64,000 nt of DNA from Ciona intestinalis (lineage: Eukaryota > Chordata > Ascidiacea > Phlebobranchia > Cionidae). The stretch spans positions 1,793,589 through 1,857,588 of the forward strand of contig NC_020170.2 of NCBI RefSeq assembly GCF_000224145.3. The letters are read 5' to 3'. The notes beneath the pieces are model-generated. The model did not search any database, was not told the origin of the DNA, and saw nothing but the letters and a program-made list of their open reading frames with translations. The position numbers and the translations under genes are program-made. Position 1 is the stretch's first letter. Each line of letters opens with the position of its first letter. Below are positions 51,301-62,655 of the stretch, one piece after another.

Positions 51301-52969
51301 TCTTGAGTCATACAAACAGGAGGAAATATATTATAAAAAACAATATTTGTTTTTACGACAACTCAAAACCCCGTAGTCATAGCCATAGGTTTTATTTTAA
51401 AAGGGACAATTTGTACATACTAGCCACTAAAAACTAGGGAAGAGCTTCTTATTTTGTTTTAAAATACTCTACGCCAGATCACAACATGACAAATGTAAGA
51501 TTGTAACTTTGTAAGCAAATTAATTATTTATATATTCAATTCTCAAAAAAAGGAATGGTTTCAATGGTAAACCGAAATTAATTGGCTAAGTTATTTAAAC
51601 ACAAACACACATATTTACTTTAAAAAAAAAATTTTTCAAAAATATTTTTTTTTTAATTTTTTTTTTTGGTTTAAAAGGGGGATCGCCACACCTTAACCCC
51701 CCCTTGCTGCGCTACTGCACACATTTATTTAGGATACCTGGATATGTGTTATCAGATCGGTTGGGTTAACCAGAGGGAATCGAATATTTTCCATGAGAGC
51801 AGCAGCGTGTTTCATACGATTGTCAACATCTCCTTCGATCCAACGTTTTGCTGCGTTGAATAGTTGAAGTTCACTGCAGCCCTGTTAGATCAAGGTAAAC
51901 AATAAATATCACCAGGTTTTGACAATAACTTTACCAGTGGACAAATTATAAATCCAACATTAATGGGGAAAGACATATTGCTACTTTTACGTATCAATAA
52001 TTTTGTTTATTTTTAACTCTGATAAAATCAAATCTAAGGTAAGGTATTTTATTTACATAAACTCTTTGTAAAAAATAATTTGATGGTCTTTCATGTTTGT
52101 ATATAAGGTATTATATTTTGGAAACAGACACATCAAAAACAAGACAGTTTAATTTTATGACTACATCTTCACCATGAGTCAGTTTGAACCATAACCTCTA
52201 ATAAAACCATATCAGATACACTTTTAGTGTTATTTGCACTAAGTACTGACTCAAAAATAGCATACTCACAACACAACCAAAATCATTTGGGGGCAAAACC
52301 TACTAATATTAATAATTTCAGGTTTTATTGATTATGCCTTGAGAAGTTTCTTTTTTAGAAGAACCATTATTACTGGGGGGTAGATGCCACTTGTTGATTT
52401 TAATTAGTGGAATAAATTGTTTATATTTATCAAAAAATATTTGCAATTAAAAAAAAAATAAAACACGTATAAGTTTAAGATCAATTAACCAATAATAGGT
52501 TATACAAACTTGACAATATAGCAAGCATATGTTAGGTACAAACCTTTAATGTGTTACTTGATAATAGAAATGTGAGACGATCAAATGGAACTTTGTTGAA
52601 GTCACTGACAAGATTAAAGTTTTGCAACATATACACGTTAACATGATGATCAACAGCTTCAAGATTGTATGCGTTGGCAATATGGCCGATATCAACACAA
52701 TTTTCAAGTGTTACTTCAGATATAAGGAACTCCTGAAATGGTATACAATTTTTAATGATACTGATTGAGTGACTGACTGTATTACTGTAATTTACCTGGA
52801 TTAAAGCTAGAATACAAAGTGTTTTATTGTCTCAGGAAACAGGTTAAAACCTTACCCGACAGGCGACAAATGCATTTTGCGTTTTGCCTTTAATGAAATA
52901 GAGAAAAAGAACATCATGGCAATATGACATGTAATTTGATTAGCAGAACAGGTTTAGGTCAAACACAGT

Positions 52970-53009
<40 letters not shown>

Positions 53010-54444
53010 TATATATATGTGTGTGTGTATTGTGTTTGTTTTATTCAGAGAATTTGCATTTAAACAACTCAATGAGAGCACAAATACTTTATAAAAAATA
53101 ATAACTAATCTTAAAATATAGATTAGACTAAATTTTATAGCGAACTTTGGGTTAAAGAAATAGGTGATAATTCATAACTTACATTACAAAAGTCCATAAT
53201 TGCAGTGACTTGCAAATGGGATGCAGCAGCCAATATGTCATGAATGTTTTCAAGTGATAAAACAATTTCACCGGAGTATATGAATCTTAAAACTTGCTCC
53301 AACCCAGTGGACGACACTCCATGTAACTCTATGTCTTCACTGAAACTTTCTTTCATCTCAGAAGTAAACATGGCTGAAAATAATATTACAAATAACAAAG
53401 TATATACCACATATATAATATATTATATACCAATTGGCCTATTGTAAAATTTGAAAGTATATTTTATATTAGAATTTAAAATCAAGACATGACACTGTCA
53501 TGAATTATTTTTTTACTGAAAAATAATGTTTACATAATAACTAATTAAACAATTTGAAAGTTTCCAATCAGAGTTACTATTAGACAGTAATGGGCCAATA
53601 TGGTCTACCTCTCAGCCACAGGTCCCTAACATGGATTGTGTAGTGCTTCACCTTCACACATATACAATATACATAGGTATAATGTTATAGTATGATTGCC
53701 ATATACCTTATATAGCAGATTATTGGTTAAATTCCTAAGCAACCTTACTTAAATACAACAAAAGCATTAGAATAATAATGCAATTGGTAATTAGAATGTA
53801 ACAGGTAGATTTTACACCATAGGCACCTACTGTACACACAACATAACAGATGACAGATATATATCACAAAATGCAACAGATATGATATATAAGATACAAT
53901 ATAACAAAAAAAGGCAAAGTGTACACACAAAGAGTAAGCTATCTTTAAAGGGACCATTTGGTGTAAAATATGTGACAAACGGAAGCCGAGTTAAACAAAG
54001 ACACTAGTGTATATATAAGAGGTACATATTTGATATTTGATAGTTCATCCAATATACATCTCATTAGTCTCATATTCAAATATAATTCTAATTGGTTCTA
54101 TATAAATAAGGGGGATGTTAATTGGGGATTAAATTGGTCTGTTTGACCAAAACATAATATTAGGAATGATGTAAATGTAATTGATTTCCACACCAAATTT
54201 AAAATGTAACACATTGGTAAGCTGGTAGGTCAAACAAGAAAAGTGTATTAATAACTCAATCATTCATACCTCGGAAGTAATCAGAAGCGGATGCCAGCAG
54301 CCCTCTATGAGCCTTGAATGACTTTCCTTCTGCTGTCAATGTTACATCACACAGTGAACCATGTACTCGAAGTTGGAAAAATCCAACCAATATAAGTTGG
54401 CTATATCTTTGGGAGGAATAGACTTTCCCATTCCTTGTAGCCAT
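45365..54444 (-). CDS. KLHL9/13: BTB-BACK-Kelch protein, KLHL9/KLHL13 orthologue, 12 exons, 606 aa
   Basis: Exons in transcript order: 54444-54270, 53373-53183, 52732-52544, 51881-51738, 51045-50901, 50437-50338, 49875-49702, 48133-47997, 47599-47494, 46911-46826, 46332-46195, 45600-45365. All phases agree. BTB at about residues 20-122 ([27 protein letters not shown]), BACK at 123-270, then six kelch repeats from about 282. Hallmarks shared with human KLHL9/13: [87 protein letters not shown] and [11 protein letters not shown]. Human KLHL9 is 617 residues, close to this. The family forms a Cullin-3 ubiquitin ligase that controls Aurora B on mitotic chromosomes. The divergent C-terminal tail is serine-rich. 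Introns hold MITEs and an AT microsatellite. A single gene stands for the vertebrate pair; tying it to only one is not possible. Confidence 0.95.
45905..46065. mobile_element. Decayed tRNA-derived SINE, copy 5
   Basis: GTTTGGTTGCCACGTGACCAG head, then TGCTGCTACGATTGTCAGTG, TGACACTTAAAAG and TCAGTGGGTAACTAATCGG follow the order of the SINE body. In a KLHL9/13 intron. Confidence 0.45.
47000..47192. mobile_element. TAGTAGGG-type MITE in KLHL9/13 intron
   Basis: Starts AGAGTAATGTGGGGGAAGATG and ends CCTCCCCCACCCTACTA. Core CTATGGGAGTCATGAGG and TTTATAATTCTTTAAATG. Confidence 0.75.
47773..47962. mobile_element. MITE 35 bases from a KLHL9/13 exon
   Basis: Starts TAGTACAGTAGGGGAAGATGG and ends GTGTCCCAGCTTTCCCCACC; its right end is 35 bases from the exon 47997-48133, that is, just after that exon's donor on the minus strand. 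Confidence 0.7.
49325..49640. repeat. G/C-tract repeat with internal duplication in KLHL9/13 intron
   Basis: A GGGGGGGAGGG tract (49362) faces an ACCCCATGACCCCCCCCC tract (49603), and between them the block AACATTTTTAAT..ATTCAATGGGGTC is repeated in tandem. Resembles the hairpin interior of a hAT-type MITE, but ends were not made out. Confidence 0.35.
50622..50700. mobile_element. Single hAT-like terminus
   Basis: CAGTGTTTCTCAACCTTTCATGG is the typical end of hAT elements; no matching inverted end was found within a few hundred bases. In a KLHL9/13 intron. Confidence 0.35.
51081..51223. mobile_element. 143 bp foldback element
   Basis: The two halves are imperfect inverted repeats over nearly the whole length: TTTAATTAG at both ends, then TCCGCTATGTCCACAATATTC against GAATATTGTGGATATAGCGG. 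In a KLHL9/13 intron. Inside, CTATGTCCAC-type units are themselves repeated. Confidence 0.65.
51630..51718. mobile_element. hAT-like MITE fragment, right end
   Basis: GGTTTAAAAGGGGGATCGCC followed by CCCCCCCTTGCTGCGCTACTG corresponds to the right half of the element at 13087-13224. It is 20 bases from the exon 51738-51881. Confidence 0.55.
52971..53040. repeat. (AT)n/(GT)n microsatellite
   Basis: About 20 TA units with one interruption, followed by GTGTGTGTGTATTGTG. In a KLHL9/13 intron. Confidence 0.9.
53530..54255 (-). other. KLHL9/13 first intron
   Basis: No coding sequence. AT-rich, with CATA-rich runs near 53820-53920. Nothing else recognised. Confidence 0.5.
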
Positions 54445-55287
54445 GCTTACAAAGCAATCTTTACTTAACCTGGCCTAGTTCATAGTTTGTTTTTCCACTT
54501 CCAAATAATCAAAGTAGAAATTCCCACCACGCTTAACAGGTTCTGCTACTCAAATAAAGTGTATCTACATGAAAAACATAATGTTTAATTTAATAGTTTT
54601 TAAACGGACAAGTGTTTCAATAAAACGAAGTAAAGTGTTACTGACTACTGCCAATAATTAACAAAAACAAAAAGATTTTAAGCTTATTTAATACGACCAG
54701 ACATGGCGCTTTACACATTAAAAACAAAACAAAAACTGATCGAATTTTATCCTTTCAAAATATCATGTCCCTGTTTCACAAATACATAAATTATTCATGT
54801 ACCATATAAAAAAAAACAGGCAAAGACTAATTATAAAAAGTAAAACTGCTTTAAAGCCACTTCTAACATGACAGATACTAATAACTTTCGTAACAGAAGA
54901 TCGACCAAAGTATTGGAAATCAATATTAGTGTCTGTATTGAATATTACCACCAAGTATCCTACACAAGTTTTAACTTTCACACATTATCATAATATACTG
55001 GGCATGGGATTGTACATTTTTACATTAAAAATCAGTAGTAAATTTTTCTTTTTTTTCTGGATGCTATACTATTTGTAATTTTTATAAAATCAAATCACAA
55101 CTTAATATTTGGTTAAAAAGCAACTTTTTACACCTCTACTGCTCGTGAAAGCAGTATTCCTTGTACTATCACTTAGGTTTTCTATATCAGTTGTGGTAAC
55201 TAAAATATTATCTAGACACTGAAGCGTTTGATTTTGTTTGAAAGTCTGTCACATCATTATTGACACTGTTTTGTTTAACTCGTTCTT

Positions 55288-56016
55288 TTAATCTTTTCTT
55301 TTCTTATGTTTCTTCTTTTTTGACTTATCACTTTTACTTTTTTTCTTGCCATCATCATCCAGTCTGTTCAAACGTCGTAGAAGTTTTTTCTTCTGTTTAT
55401 CGGTAAGATTCTTTAGGAAAGCAACTTCAGAATCTTCGCTCTCATCTTTAATAATTTGTTGATTCGCCAATTTTTCATTCACCTTTGCTTTCATAACATG
55501 AGGCTTGAGCGAAAGTGTGTCAGATGTCTCACCCTTATGGTTGCTAGTTTTGACACTCACACTTGGATCAAAAGAAGAGGTTTTATTATACAGCGGGCAG
55601 TCTCTGTCAGTGTTAATATGACCCCATTGATGGCATTTAATGCACCTCACATTTCGAACGCAAACTCCAAAAGGCTGATCCTGTAGTGATGCTTTATCTC
55701 CTTTCATCCATGATTCTCTTGGTGCATTTCTCTGCCATTCAAACTTGTAATCCTTTTCACCTTCTTCCTTTTCTTTAGCTTTTAACCCAGGAGGTGCATC
55801 GTACATGAAACTAAGTCCGACCTTTGCTTTACTATCCCCCATAAGAACTCTTGTCTCATGCATATCTTGCTCCTTTCTATATTGCTCCATCATCTCTTCC
55901 TGCCTCTTCTGATCATGCTCCAGCTTCTGTTGTCTCATCCACACCCTCTTAATGTTGTCTCTTGATGAAGGATGGAAATCCTTCTTACACATGTAGTTAT
56001 TATACGACTTCCCCAT
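55288..56016 (-). CDS. CIR1: CIR1, corepressor interacting with RBPJ (single exon, 242 aa)
   Basis: Start at [16 protein letters not shown], which matches human CIR1 ([16 protein letters not shown] as remembered); the upstream in-frame ATG at 56037 adds seven unconserved residues. Order: CIR N-terminal domain (about 1-50, [19 protein letters not shown]), MYDAPPG (71-77), [11 protein letters not shown] (91-101), [20 protein letters not shown] with a zinc-knuckle-like C125-x2-C128-x4-H133-x6-C140, then [20 protein letters not shown] and a lysine-rich end. CIR1 bridges RBPJ/CBF1 to histone deacetylase complexes and also binds splicing factors. The human protein is about 450 residues with a long RS-rich tail that is absent here. 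The coding region has no intron. It lies 840 bases upstream of KLHL9/13 on the same strand, too far for a typical Ciona operon. Confidence 0.94.
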   Translation of the reverse strand: MGKSYNNYMCKKDFHPSSRDNIKRVWMRQQKLEHDQKRQEEMMEQYRKEQDMHETRVLMGDSKAKVGLSFMYDAPPGLKAKEKEEGEKDYKFEWQRNAPRESWMKGDKASLQDQPFGVCVRNVRCIKCHQWGHINTDRDCPLYNKTSSFDPSVSVKTSNHKGETSDTLSLKPHVMKAKVNEKLANQQIIKDESEDSEVAFLKNLTDKQKKKLLRRLNRLDDDGKKKSKSDKSKKKKHKKRKD

Positions 56017-56284
56017 GGTGATCGTTAAGTTAAACAAACAATAGACAGAACGCAGTTAAATCTATACTTATATCACCTAAAAAAAATTCAAGGTAAATAT
56101 ATATGCATCTAAACTATATGGATTTTTTACTAGCACTTTCATATGTCATGCATATTTATCCTATTTAACTAGTAGAGCTAAACTAATAGCAATATTATTA
56201 CATGTTATACAAACAGTGAAATAAGCAAAAAAATAAAAAAAACTCAATTAAGAATAACATGTACGTTTTATATTTAACATTTTA

Positions 56285-56430
56285 AGGTGCTAGTGAAGAG
56301 TCTTCCCCCCACCTTATTTCCTAACCCCTATAACCACAAAACCACTAGCCCTCTAACCATCAACACCTAACCTAGGGGTTAGTGGTTAGCAAATAAGGTG
56401 TGGGGGGGGGGAGATTCTTCACTAGCACCT
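56285..56430. mobile_element. 146 bp foldback MITE (copy A)
   Basis: Ends AGGTGCTAGTGAAGAGTCTT and AGATTCTTCACTAGCACCT, with further inverted matches CCCCCCACCTTATTT/AAATAAGGTGTGGGG and CCTAACCCC/GGGGTTAG. Nearly the whole element is one hairpin, 270 bases upstream of the CIR1 ATG. Confidence 0.75.
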
Positions 56431-56704
56431 ATAGTTTTGTAAGACGGACGGGATTTGCCTAAACTTATGCGTTAGCGTTTACATTCAATTTTCCTTTTGT
56501 TTAGAAAATACCCGAAAGGCGTTATTTTGAAAACAAATCTAACTTTAAATTTTGTATGTTTATATTTCCTAATAACGTCATTACAAGTTTGGGTGTCTGT
56601 TATTACATTCTAGGTTTCAATATCTACATTTCTAAATCAAAATAACTTTCACTTACTTGACCGAGAATTCTTTATTGTAGAGTTCTCGAAAAATTAATAA
56701 CATA

Positions 56705-56712
56705 TGACGTCA
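56705..56712. promoter_or_regulatory. CRE upstream of CIR1
   Basis: TGACGTCA, 689 bases before the CIR1 start codon; the same site is kept in the duplicate copy at 58434-58441. Confidence 0.35.
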
Positions 56713-57293
56713 CAAAAACATAGAAAGGGTAAAAAATAAACAAAACAAGAGAGCCAACTCTAAAATTGCGGGTACCAGAATCCACAGATAAAAATGTTTC
56801 TGTAAAAGCTTTTCCGTTTGCTCAAAGACGCTTAACCCAAAATGTACCCTAGTTAATCGATTGCATTTGAAATACTATTTTAACTAAGAATTGTTATATA
56901 AACCAGAGTCGGTACATGCAAATAAACATGTTTATATACCGACTTAAATAAAAAAATCATGGTGTTTAAAATCACCTAATTAACCAGTTTTCAATGGTTA
57001 CAATGTTCACGAGCAAAGTCAACCTTACGCCCCAGGAACCCGTTAGTAACTCAACAATCGATATGGTTCTGTTTATTCTGTGCTCTGCTTATGTACAGCG
57101 AAAATATAAATAAAAAAGTAGAATATTAACTCTCCACCCACATCTCTAATAAAAAGAAAATAAATATAAAACTTTGATTTGCTGGACAACAGTTTAAACT
57201 ATTACAATTAAAGCGGGACGCACTGAAACCACTTCTCTTATACCACATTATATGAATAATCGAAACTGAAACATTTTTTTAATAAACACCATA

Positions 57294-57480
57294 TAGTACT
57301 GTTGGGTAAGATGGGACACTTTTAGCACAGATCTAAATATCCTCATCGTGTTTTAAACAATTAACGACGGTCCGTGGGAGTCGTAGAAATACGGTTTTAT
57401 ATTCTCTGAATGTTGTTTGTTTACTACCAAACGGGATGAGAAAATATGGAATTAAAAAAGCGTCCGATCCCCTTCTTACT
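57294..57480. mobile_element. TAGTACTG-type MITE (copy A)
   Basis: Starts TAGTACTGTTGGGTAAGATGG; the right end is decayed at GCGTCCGATCCCCTTCTTAC. Its counterpart in copy B is 58887-59072. Confidence 0.7.
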
Positions 57481-57829
57481 TGTGGAAGGGAGTAGATTAT
57501 ATTCTTTGCCAAATATAAGCTATCGTCAGTTTTTTTTATAGTACTGCAAGAACAACAAATTTCGATAATTGAATCGGTCAAATTAAAAAATGTGTCGGCA
57601 ATTGGCAAGTTGCAATAGAGAAAAGTCCCGCTCTTGATAAAAATGTCAGAATTAAATGGTGAATTTTTGCTAATTGTTCGCGGTTTAAAATCTAAACATT
57701 CGTTTCAAAGTCTATCAATATGTAGTGCTTTGATTTGAGTAGGCACGAGGTTTTAGTAATGCGGAAACGGTTGTTGCAAACAAAGACAACAAGAACAAAG
57801 GGAACTGTATGAATCTATGTGCACACTTT

Positions 57830-57879
57830 NNNNNNNNNNNNNNNNNNNNNNNNNNNNNNNNNNNNNNNNNNNNNNNNNN
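57830..57879. other. Assembly gap (50 N)
   Basis: Fifty undetermined bases, a conventional fixed-size placeholder. It sits between the two copies of the duplicated block. Confidence 0.98.
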
Positions 57880-58005
57880 CCTATTTAACTATTAGAGCTA
57901 AACTTATAGCAATATTATTACATGTGATACAAACAGTGAAATAAGCAAAAAAATAAAAAAAAACTCAATTAAGAATAACATGTACGTTTTATATTGAACA
58001 TTTTA

Positions 58006-58151
58006 AGGTGCTAGTGAAGAGTCTTCCTCCCACCTTATTTCCTAACCCCTATAACCACAAAACCACTAGCCCTCTAACCATCAACACCTATCCTAGGGGT
58101 TAGTGGTTAGCAAATAAGGTGTGGGGGGGGGGAGATTCTTCACTAGCACCT
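58006..58151. mobile_element. 146 bp foldback MITE (copy B)
   Basis: Same element as 56285-56430, differing at only a few bases. Confidence 0.75.
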
Positions 58152-58886
58152 ATAGTTTTGTAAGACGGACGGGATTTGCCTAAACTTATGCGTTAGCGTT
58201 TACATTCAATTTTCCTTTTGTTTAGAAAATACCCGAAAGGCGTTATTTTGAAAACAAATCTAACTTTAAATTTTGTATGTTTAGATTTCCTAATAACGTC
58301 ATTACAAGTTTGGGTGTCTGTTATTACATTCTAGGTTTCAATATCTACATTTCTAAATCAAAATAACTTTCACTTACTTGACCGAGAATTCTTTATTGTG
58401 GAGTACTGGAGTTCTCGAAAAATTAATAACATATGACGTCACAAAAACATAGAAAGGGTAAAAAATAAACAAAACAAGAGAGCGAATTCTAAAATTGCGG
58501 GTACAAAAATCCAGAGTCGTAAAAACACCGAGTAGTCCAACTGCCGTCTGTGTGTGTTCAAAATAGAGCAAAAGCGGTGACTTTCGCAATGAATTTAAAC
58601 GAACTTGTTGAGTTTTATTTGCGATTTTCTTTTGTGGAAAGGCGTAAAACAGCTTCTATTTACATTACCAAACATTTTTTTATTTCTATGGCTCTGCAAA
58701 AATCCACATATTAACTCATAACTCTTCCACCGACATCTCTAATAAAAAGAAAATAAATATAAAACTTTGATTTGCTGGACAACAGTTTAAACTAATACAA
58801 TTAAAGCGGGACGTATTGAAAGCAGTTCTCTTATACCTCATTATTTGAATAATCGAAACTGAAACATTTTTTTAATAAACACCATA

Positions 58887-59072
58887 TAGTACTGTTGGGT
58901 AAGATGGGACACTTTTAGCACAGATCTAAATATCCTCATCGTGTTTTAAACAATTAACGACGGTCCGTGGGAGTCGTAGAAATACGGTTTTATATTCTCT
59001 GAATGTTGTTTGTTTACTACCAAACGGGATGAGAAAATATGGAATTAAAAAGCGTCCGATCCCCTTCTTACT
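58887..59072. mobile_element. TAGTACTG-type MITE (copy B)
   Basis: Same element as 57294-57480, one base shorter. Confidence 0.7.
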
Positions 59073-59445
59073 TGTGGAAGGGAGTAGATTATATTCTCTG
59101 CCAAATATAAGCTATCGTCAGTTTTTTTTATAGTACTGCAAAAAAACAAATTTCGATAATTGAATCGGTCAAATTAAAAAATCCGTCGACAATTATCAAG
59201 TTTCAATAGAGAAAAGTCCTGCTCTTAAAAAATTAAATGTCAGAATTAAATAGTGAATTTTTGCTAATTGTTCGCGGTTTAAAATCTAAACATTCGTTTC
59301 AAAGTCTATCAATATGTAGTGCTTTGATTTGAGTAGGCACGAGGTTTTATTAATGCGGAAACGGTTGTTGCAAACAAAGACAACAAGAACAAAGGGAACT
59401 GTATGAAATCTATGTGCACACTTTAGGATATGAGTAATTTATCGG

Positions 59446-59670
59446 ATGCTTTCGCGTGGTTGTGTACAAAGAACCTTAGCTATAGGCGGTACTGTACTGG
59501 AAAGAAAGGTCTCAAATTTTTATAAGGAAATACTTCAGGACCGTGAAAAGAAATACTATATGGTGGATAGTGTAATGAATGATCAGAAGTTAGTTTGTGA
59601 CATATGCCGAAGAAATGTAGGAGTCTTCGCTTACTTCATGTTAGCAAAAGTAAATACCTATATACCTTAG
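59446..59670 (+). CDS. Unidentified short ORF or first exon (74 codons)
   Basis: ATG at 59446 opens MLSRGCVQRTLAIGGTVLER, continues KVSNFYKEILQDREKKYYM and VCDICRRNVGVFAYFMLAK, and stops at 59670. A donor AAAA|GTAAAT at 59649/59650 would end it as a 68-codon phase-0 exon. The composition is protein-like (an acidic-basic helix, a CxxC), but no family is recognised. It begins 20 bases after the duplicated block ends. Confidence 0.3.
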   Translation: MLSRGCVQRTLAIGGTVLERKVSNFYKEILQDREKKYYMVDSVMNDQKLVCDICRRNVGVFAYFMLAKVNTYIP

Positions 59671-59967
59671 CAGAGGAGTTCTAAGTTGTGCCGATTTTTA
59701 CGTGGCGCGTATTTATAACAATAATATTTTTCAGTATAGTCAATTATTGGCAGATTGTATTGAGAATCATTTTTTTATAAAACAATAAAATAGGTCGTTA
59801 TCGTATGTGATAAACATTGAGACGACATGGGCTTTACTGAAACATATGTTCCAACGGAAGCGTTGATAAATTGAGAGCATACTTTTGTTGCAGTTTGAGA
59901 ACAAAATGAAATAGGCTTTGTAAACAACTAAGAGCAGTTCAGCAACTCTACTGGTTCGTAATCAATA

Positions 59968-60150
59968 TAGTAAGGTGAGGCAAGATGGAACACTATTCTA
60001 ATTTCTCTTTCAATTAAGTAGTAAAAAAGAATAGCATTCAAAAAATTATAAAATCGTATCTTAACGACTTCAATAGACCATTGTTTAAAAAACGATCAGG
60101 ATGTTTTAATATAATGTGTTAAAATATCTAATCTTACCCTATACGATACT
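59968..60150. mobile_element. TAGTAAGG-end MITE
   Basis: Starts TAGTAAGGTGAGGCAAGATGG and ends ATCTAATCTTACCCTATACG with decay. Core AAACGATCAGGATG. Confidence 0.65.
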
Positions 60151-60322
60151 CTCTATACAGTCTTACTTTAAGTTTTGTATGTAATATACCGCAACTTTAG
60201 TTTTGTCAGTTATACGGTAACCAAAGTCGCAGAAATATTAAACAAAGAAAAATACGGAAAATAATGACAAAACCACCAAACGCCAAATGTTAAAAGCGTA
60301 TATGGAAAGCAGCGGCGGGACA

Positions 60323-60530
60323 TAGTACTGCTGTTGGGTAAGGTAAAATACCTTTAGCAGCTAAATCTTATATTTCCTAAATCGTATTTTGAACAATTTA
60401 GAACGCTCATTTTAGAGTCGCGAAGATACGGTTGTACAATTCTATAAATATTCTTTGTTTACCACCAGATGGAACGATGTAAGATTGTAAAAGAATGAAA
60501 ACGTGTTTATATAACTCCAACCAACTATAT
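60323..60530. mobile_element. TAGTACTG-type MITE
   Basis: Starts TAGTACTGCTGTTGGGTAAG and carries GCTAAATCTTATATTTCC and AGAGTCGCGAAGATACGGTT of the second subfamily; the right end is decayed. Confidence 0.6.
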
Positions 60531-61373
60531 AACACTAGTCTAATACTGTGCACCATATGCACTACCTTATGGTGCGTAGTCTGTTTTTTTAGTTCCTTAA
60601 CAGAAAGCAATACGGAAGTATTCTACCATTTTAAACACGTCTCTATACGTTACATTAGAGATCACAGGGTTTTAACAAGCGCTCATTACCTACAATGATA
60701 GAAAAAGTATGCTTAAATCTTCAAGTAAATTTGTATGTTGTTGCGATGGCTAAAACTAGCCTGCACTTTTAAATTAATGACGAATTAAAAAATATTAGGC
60801 ATCGTATGGAGATGTTAAAATAAGACTGTTGATATTGCAGTGAACAACCATATAAAATACTTCCGTGTCAAACAAAGAAACTAATATTAAAAAAGAATCT
60901 TTTGTTATTCATACGCGAGCCTATCAAGACACACAGATAGTTAAACAAATGTCTATATTGACCATCGCTCTTATCAGTGCCATTTATATAGGAGTGGCCA
61001 TTTCAAAAGACTCGGTATTAAAATTTCAATCAAACATTCAAAAAGGGCCAATAAAATCTATAACCCTTTTACTCAGTTATACGATTTATTTTATCACTGA
61101 CATTCCATTGAGACCATAGTGATAAAATGGATAACATGGAACATATTTATTTCACTTTGTAAATACGTGCAGAAATATGCGGAAATTTGTGACAGTGAAC
61201 AATGGTATTACTAACTTAGCCTGTTTTTGTTTACATTTGTTGAGTGTGTTACTTTTAAAACTGTCTCTGCAGTAGCGCATATTTTCGCAGTCCTAAAGTA
61301 GAAAATATTGTGCTATTGCTAAAATAGGTACACGGTAAGAAAGTTACTATCGTTAACTGAAAACAACTGTATA

Positions 61374-61551
61374 TAGTAGGGTAGGAGCGTTGGGGGTGAA
61401 GATGAGGCACCTTTAGCACATATTAACCAAATACAGTAATCGTATTTTAAACAAATAATAACGCTCTTTCAGAGTCGTGAGGATATGGTTTTAAAATACT
61501 TTGAATGTTCTTTGTTTACTATGAGGTGTACCATCTTCCCGCACCCTACTA
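61374..61551. mobile_element. TAGTAGGG-end MITE
   Basis: Starts TAGTAGGGTAGGAGCGTTGG and ends AGGTGTACCATCTTCCCGCACC followed by CTACTA, flanked by TA. Confidence 0.75.
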
Positions 61552-62655
61552 TATAGAATGAACACCTAAATGTTTGCATGGTTAAAGTAAATTTGCATAG
61601 TAAACTGAACAGTTGTGCACTAAGTTTAGTTAAGGAAACGAAGTTAAGTTCTGTTTAGTAAGGTTGTAGCAATACCCCTCTATCTTATACGCAAAGATTA
61701 CAAAAGACTATTAATTAGTCACTAGTGCGAAATATAGGAGTTCGGTGCTAACGGTATTCATCCTACCCCACAGTACAGCATATGTTCGTGTGAATGGTAT
61801 TTATCAACAATAAAAATAAACCGAAATAATTTATAAATCTGGCCCAAACTGCCTAGACTTAGACTAGTGGTCATATATTTTATTGCGTGTTGTGTTTATG
61901 AGGGACGGCGTGCTGGTGAACAAAACACGGAAGAGATTGCTTACAAAAGGGGACCTTTCGTCCATTGTGGTTTGGTTCTGCGCAAACACCATTGTGTCGT
62001 AACAATTGACTCATCTAGGAGTTGAGGTGGTGAGGATTTTCGTTGGGTGTTCTGTTCGGTTATAAGTTTTGACAGTCTATTTGTACAGCTTCATACTTCG
62101 CGACGGTTAAGTTTAATTTAAATTTTACATTTCGACCTAGAAAAAGAGCACAGCTTTGAAACACCAACGTCAAGCCTAGAAAATACAGTTTAAAATCACC
62201 AGCGGAAACGGATAACGTTTGAAATTGTTTCGCGTTTGGTACGGTTCAGTTCGTTGCTTACTCAGACGCAACACGTGAAATTGTTAAGGCAGGGTGATTT
62301 GTTTGAGTAACTTGAATTTAGGTGAAAATTACACTTTTATGTAAAATAGTAATTGTTTATCGGTGTTTGATTACGTTATTTTCAAAACAAAGCATAACGT
62401 TTAGGTGACTCTTTTTCAATGTAATCAGAGCAGAACGCTGTAGTAACGGTACGGTGTTATTGTTCAGACTACAATACAGGGATTCTACAGCTTAAAGAAA
62501 GCACACAGTCTTAGCTATATTACTGGGTTGCATGAATAGGGCACATAGCCGTTACGTATATAATACGTATCAATAAGTTTGTATAGGCCTTTTTATCTAT
62601 AAACTGTTCAAACAGTGCTACTTACTGTTCCCTACAACATAATGTAAAGTTTAGT

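Larger units (their letters stand above)
56160..57829. repeat. Duplicated block, copy A (left of gap)
   Basis: Aligns over its whole length with 57880-59424, with scattered substitutions and small indels, except for an unmatched inner block (about 56776-57128). It starts where copy B starts at the gap edge and stops at the gap exactly where the homologous base of copy B (59424) lies. Confidence 0.85.
57880..59424. repeat. Duplicated block, copy B (right of gap)
   Basis: Counterpart of 56160-57829. It contains its own foldback MITE (58006-58151), CRE (58434) and TAGTACTG-type MITE (58887-59072). The inner block 58505-58720 has no counterpart in copy A. Confidence 0.85.

Noticed and set aside
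54444-56016. CIR1-KLHL9/13 operon
   Set aside because: Same strand, but about 840 bases lie between the CIR1 stop and the KLHL9/13 start, whereas Ciona operons have very short or no gaps.
60865-61119. Open frame with two hydrophobic segments, vaguely like the end of a seven-helix receptor
   Set aside because: Begins with GTG, has an in-frame stop just upstream and lacks any receptor signature; AT-rich sequence often mimics membrane helices.
61899-62003. 34-codon ORF starting MRDGVLVNKTRKRLL
   Set aside because: Short, no splice donor in frame and no recognisable similarity.
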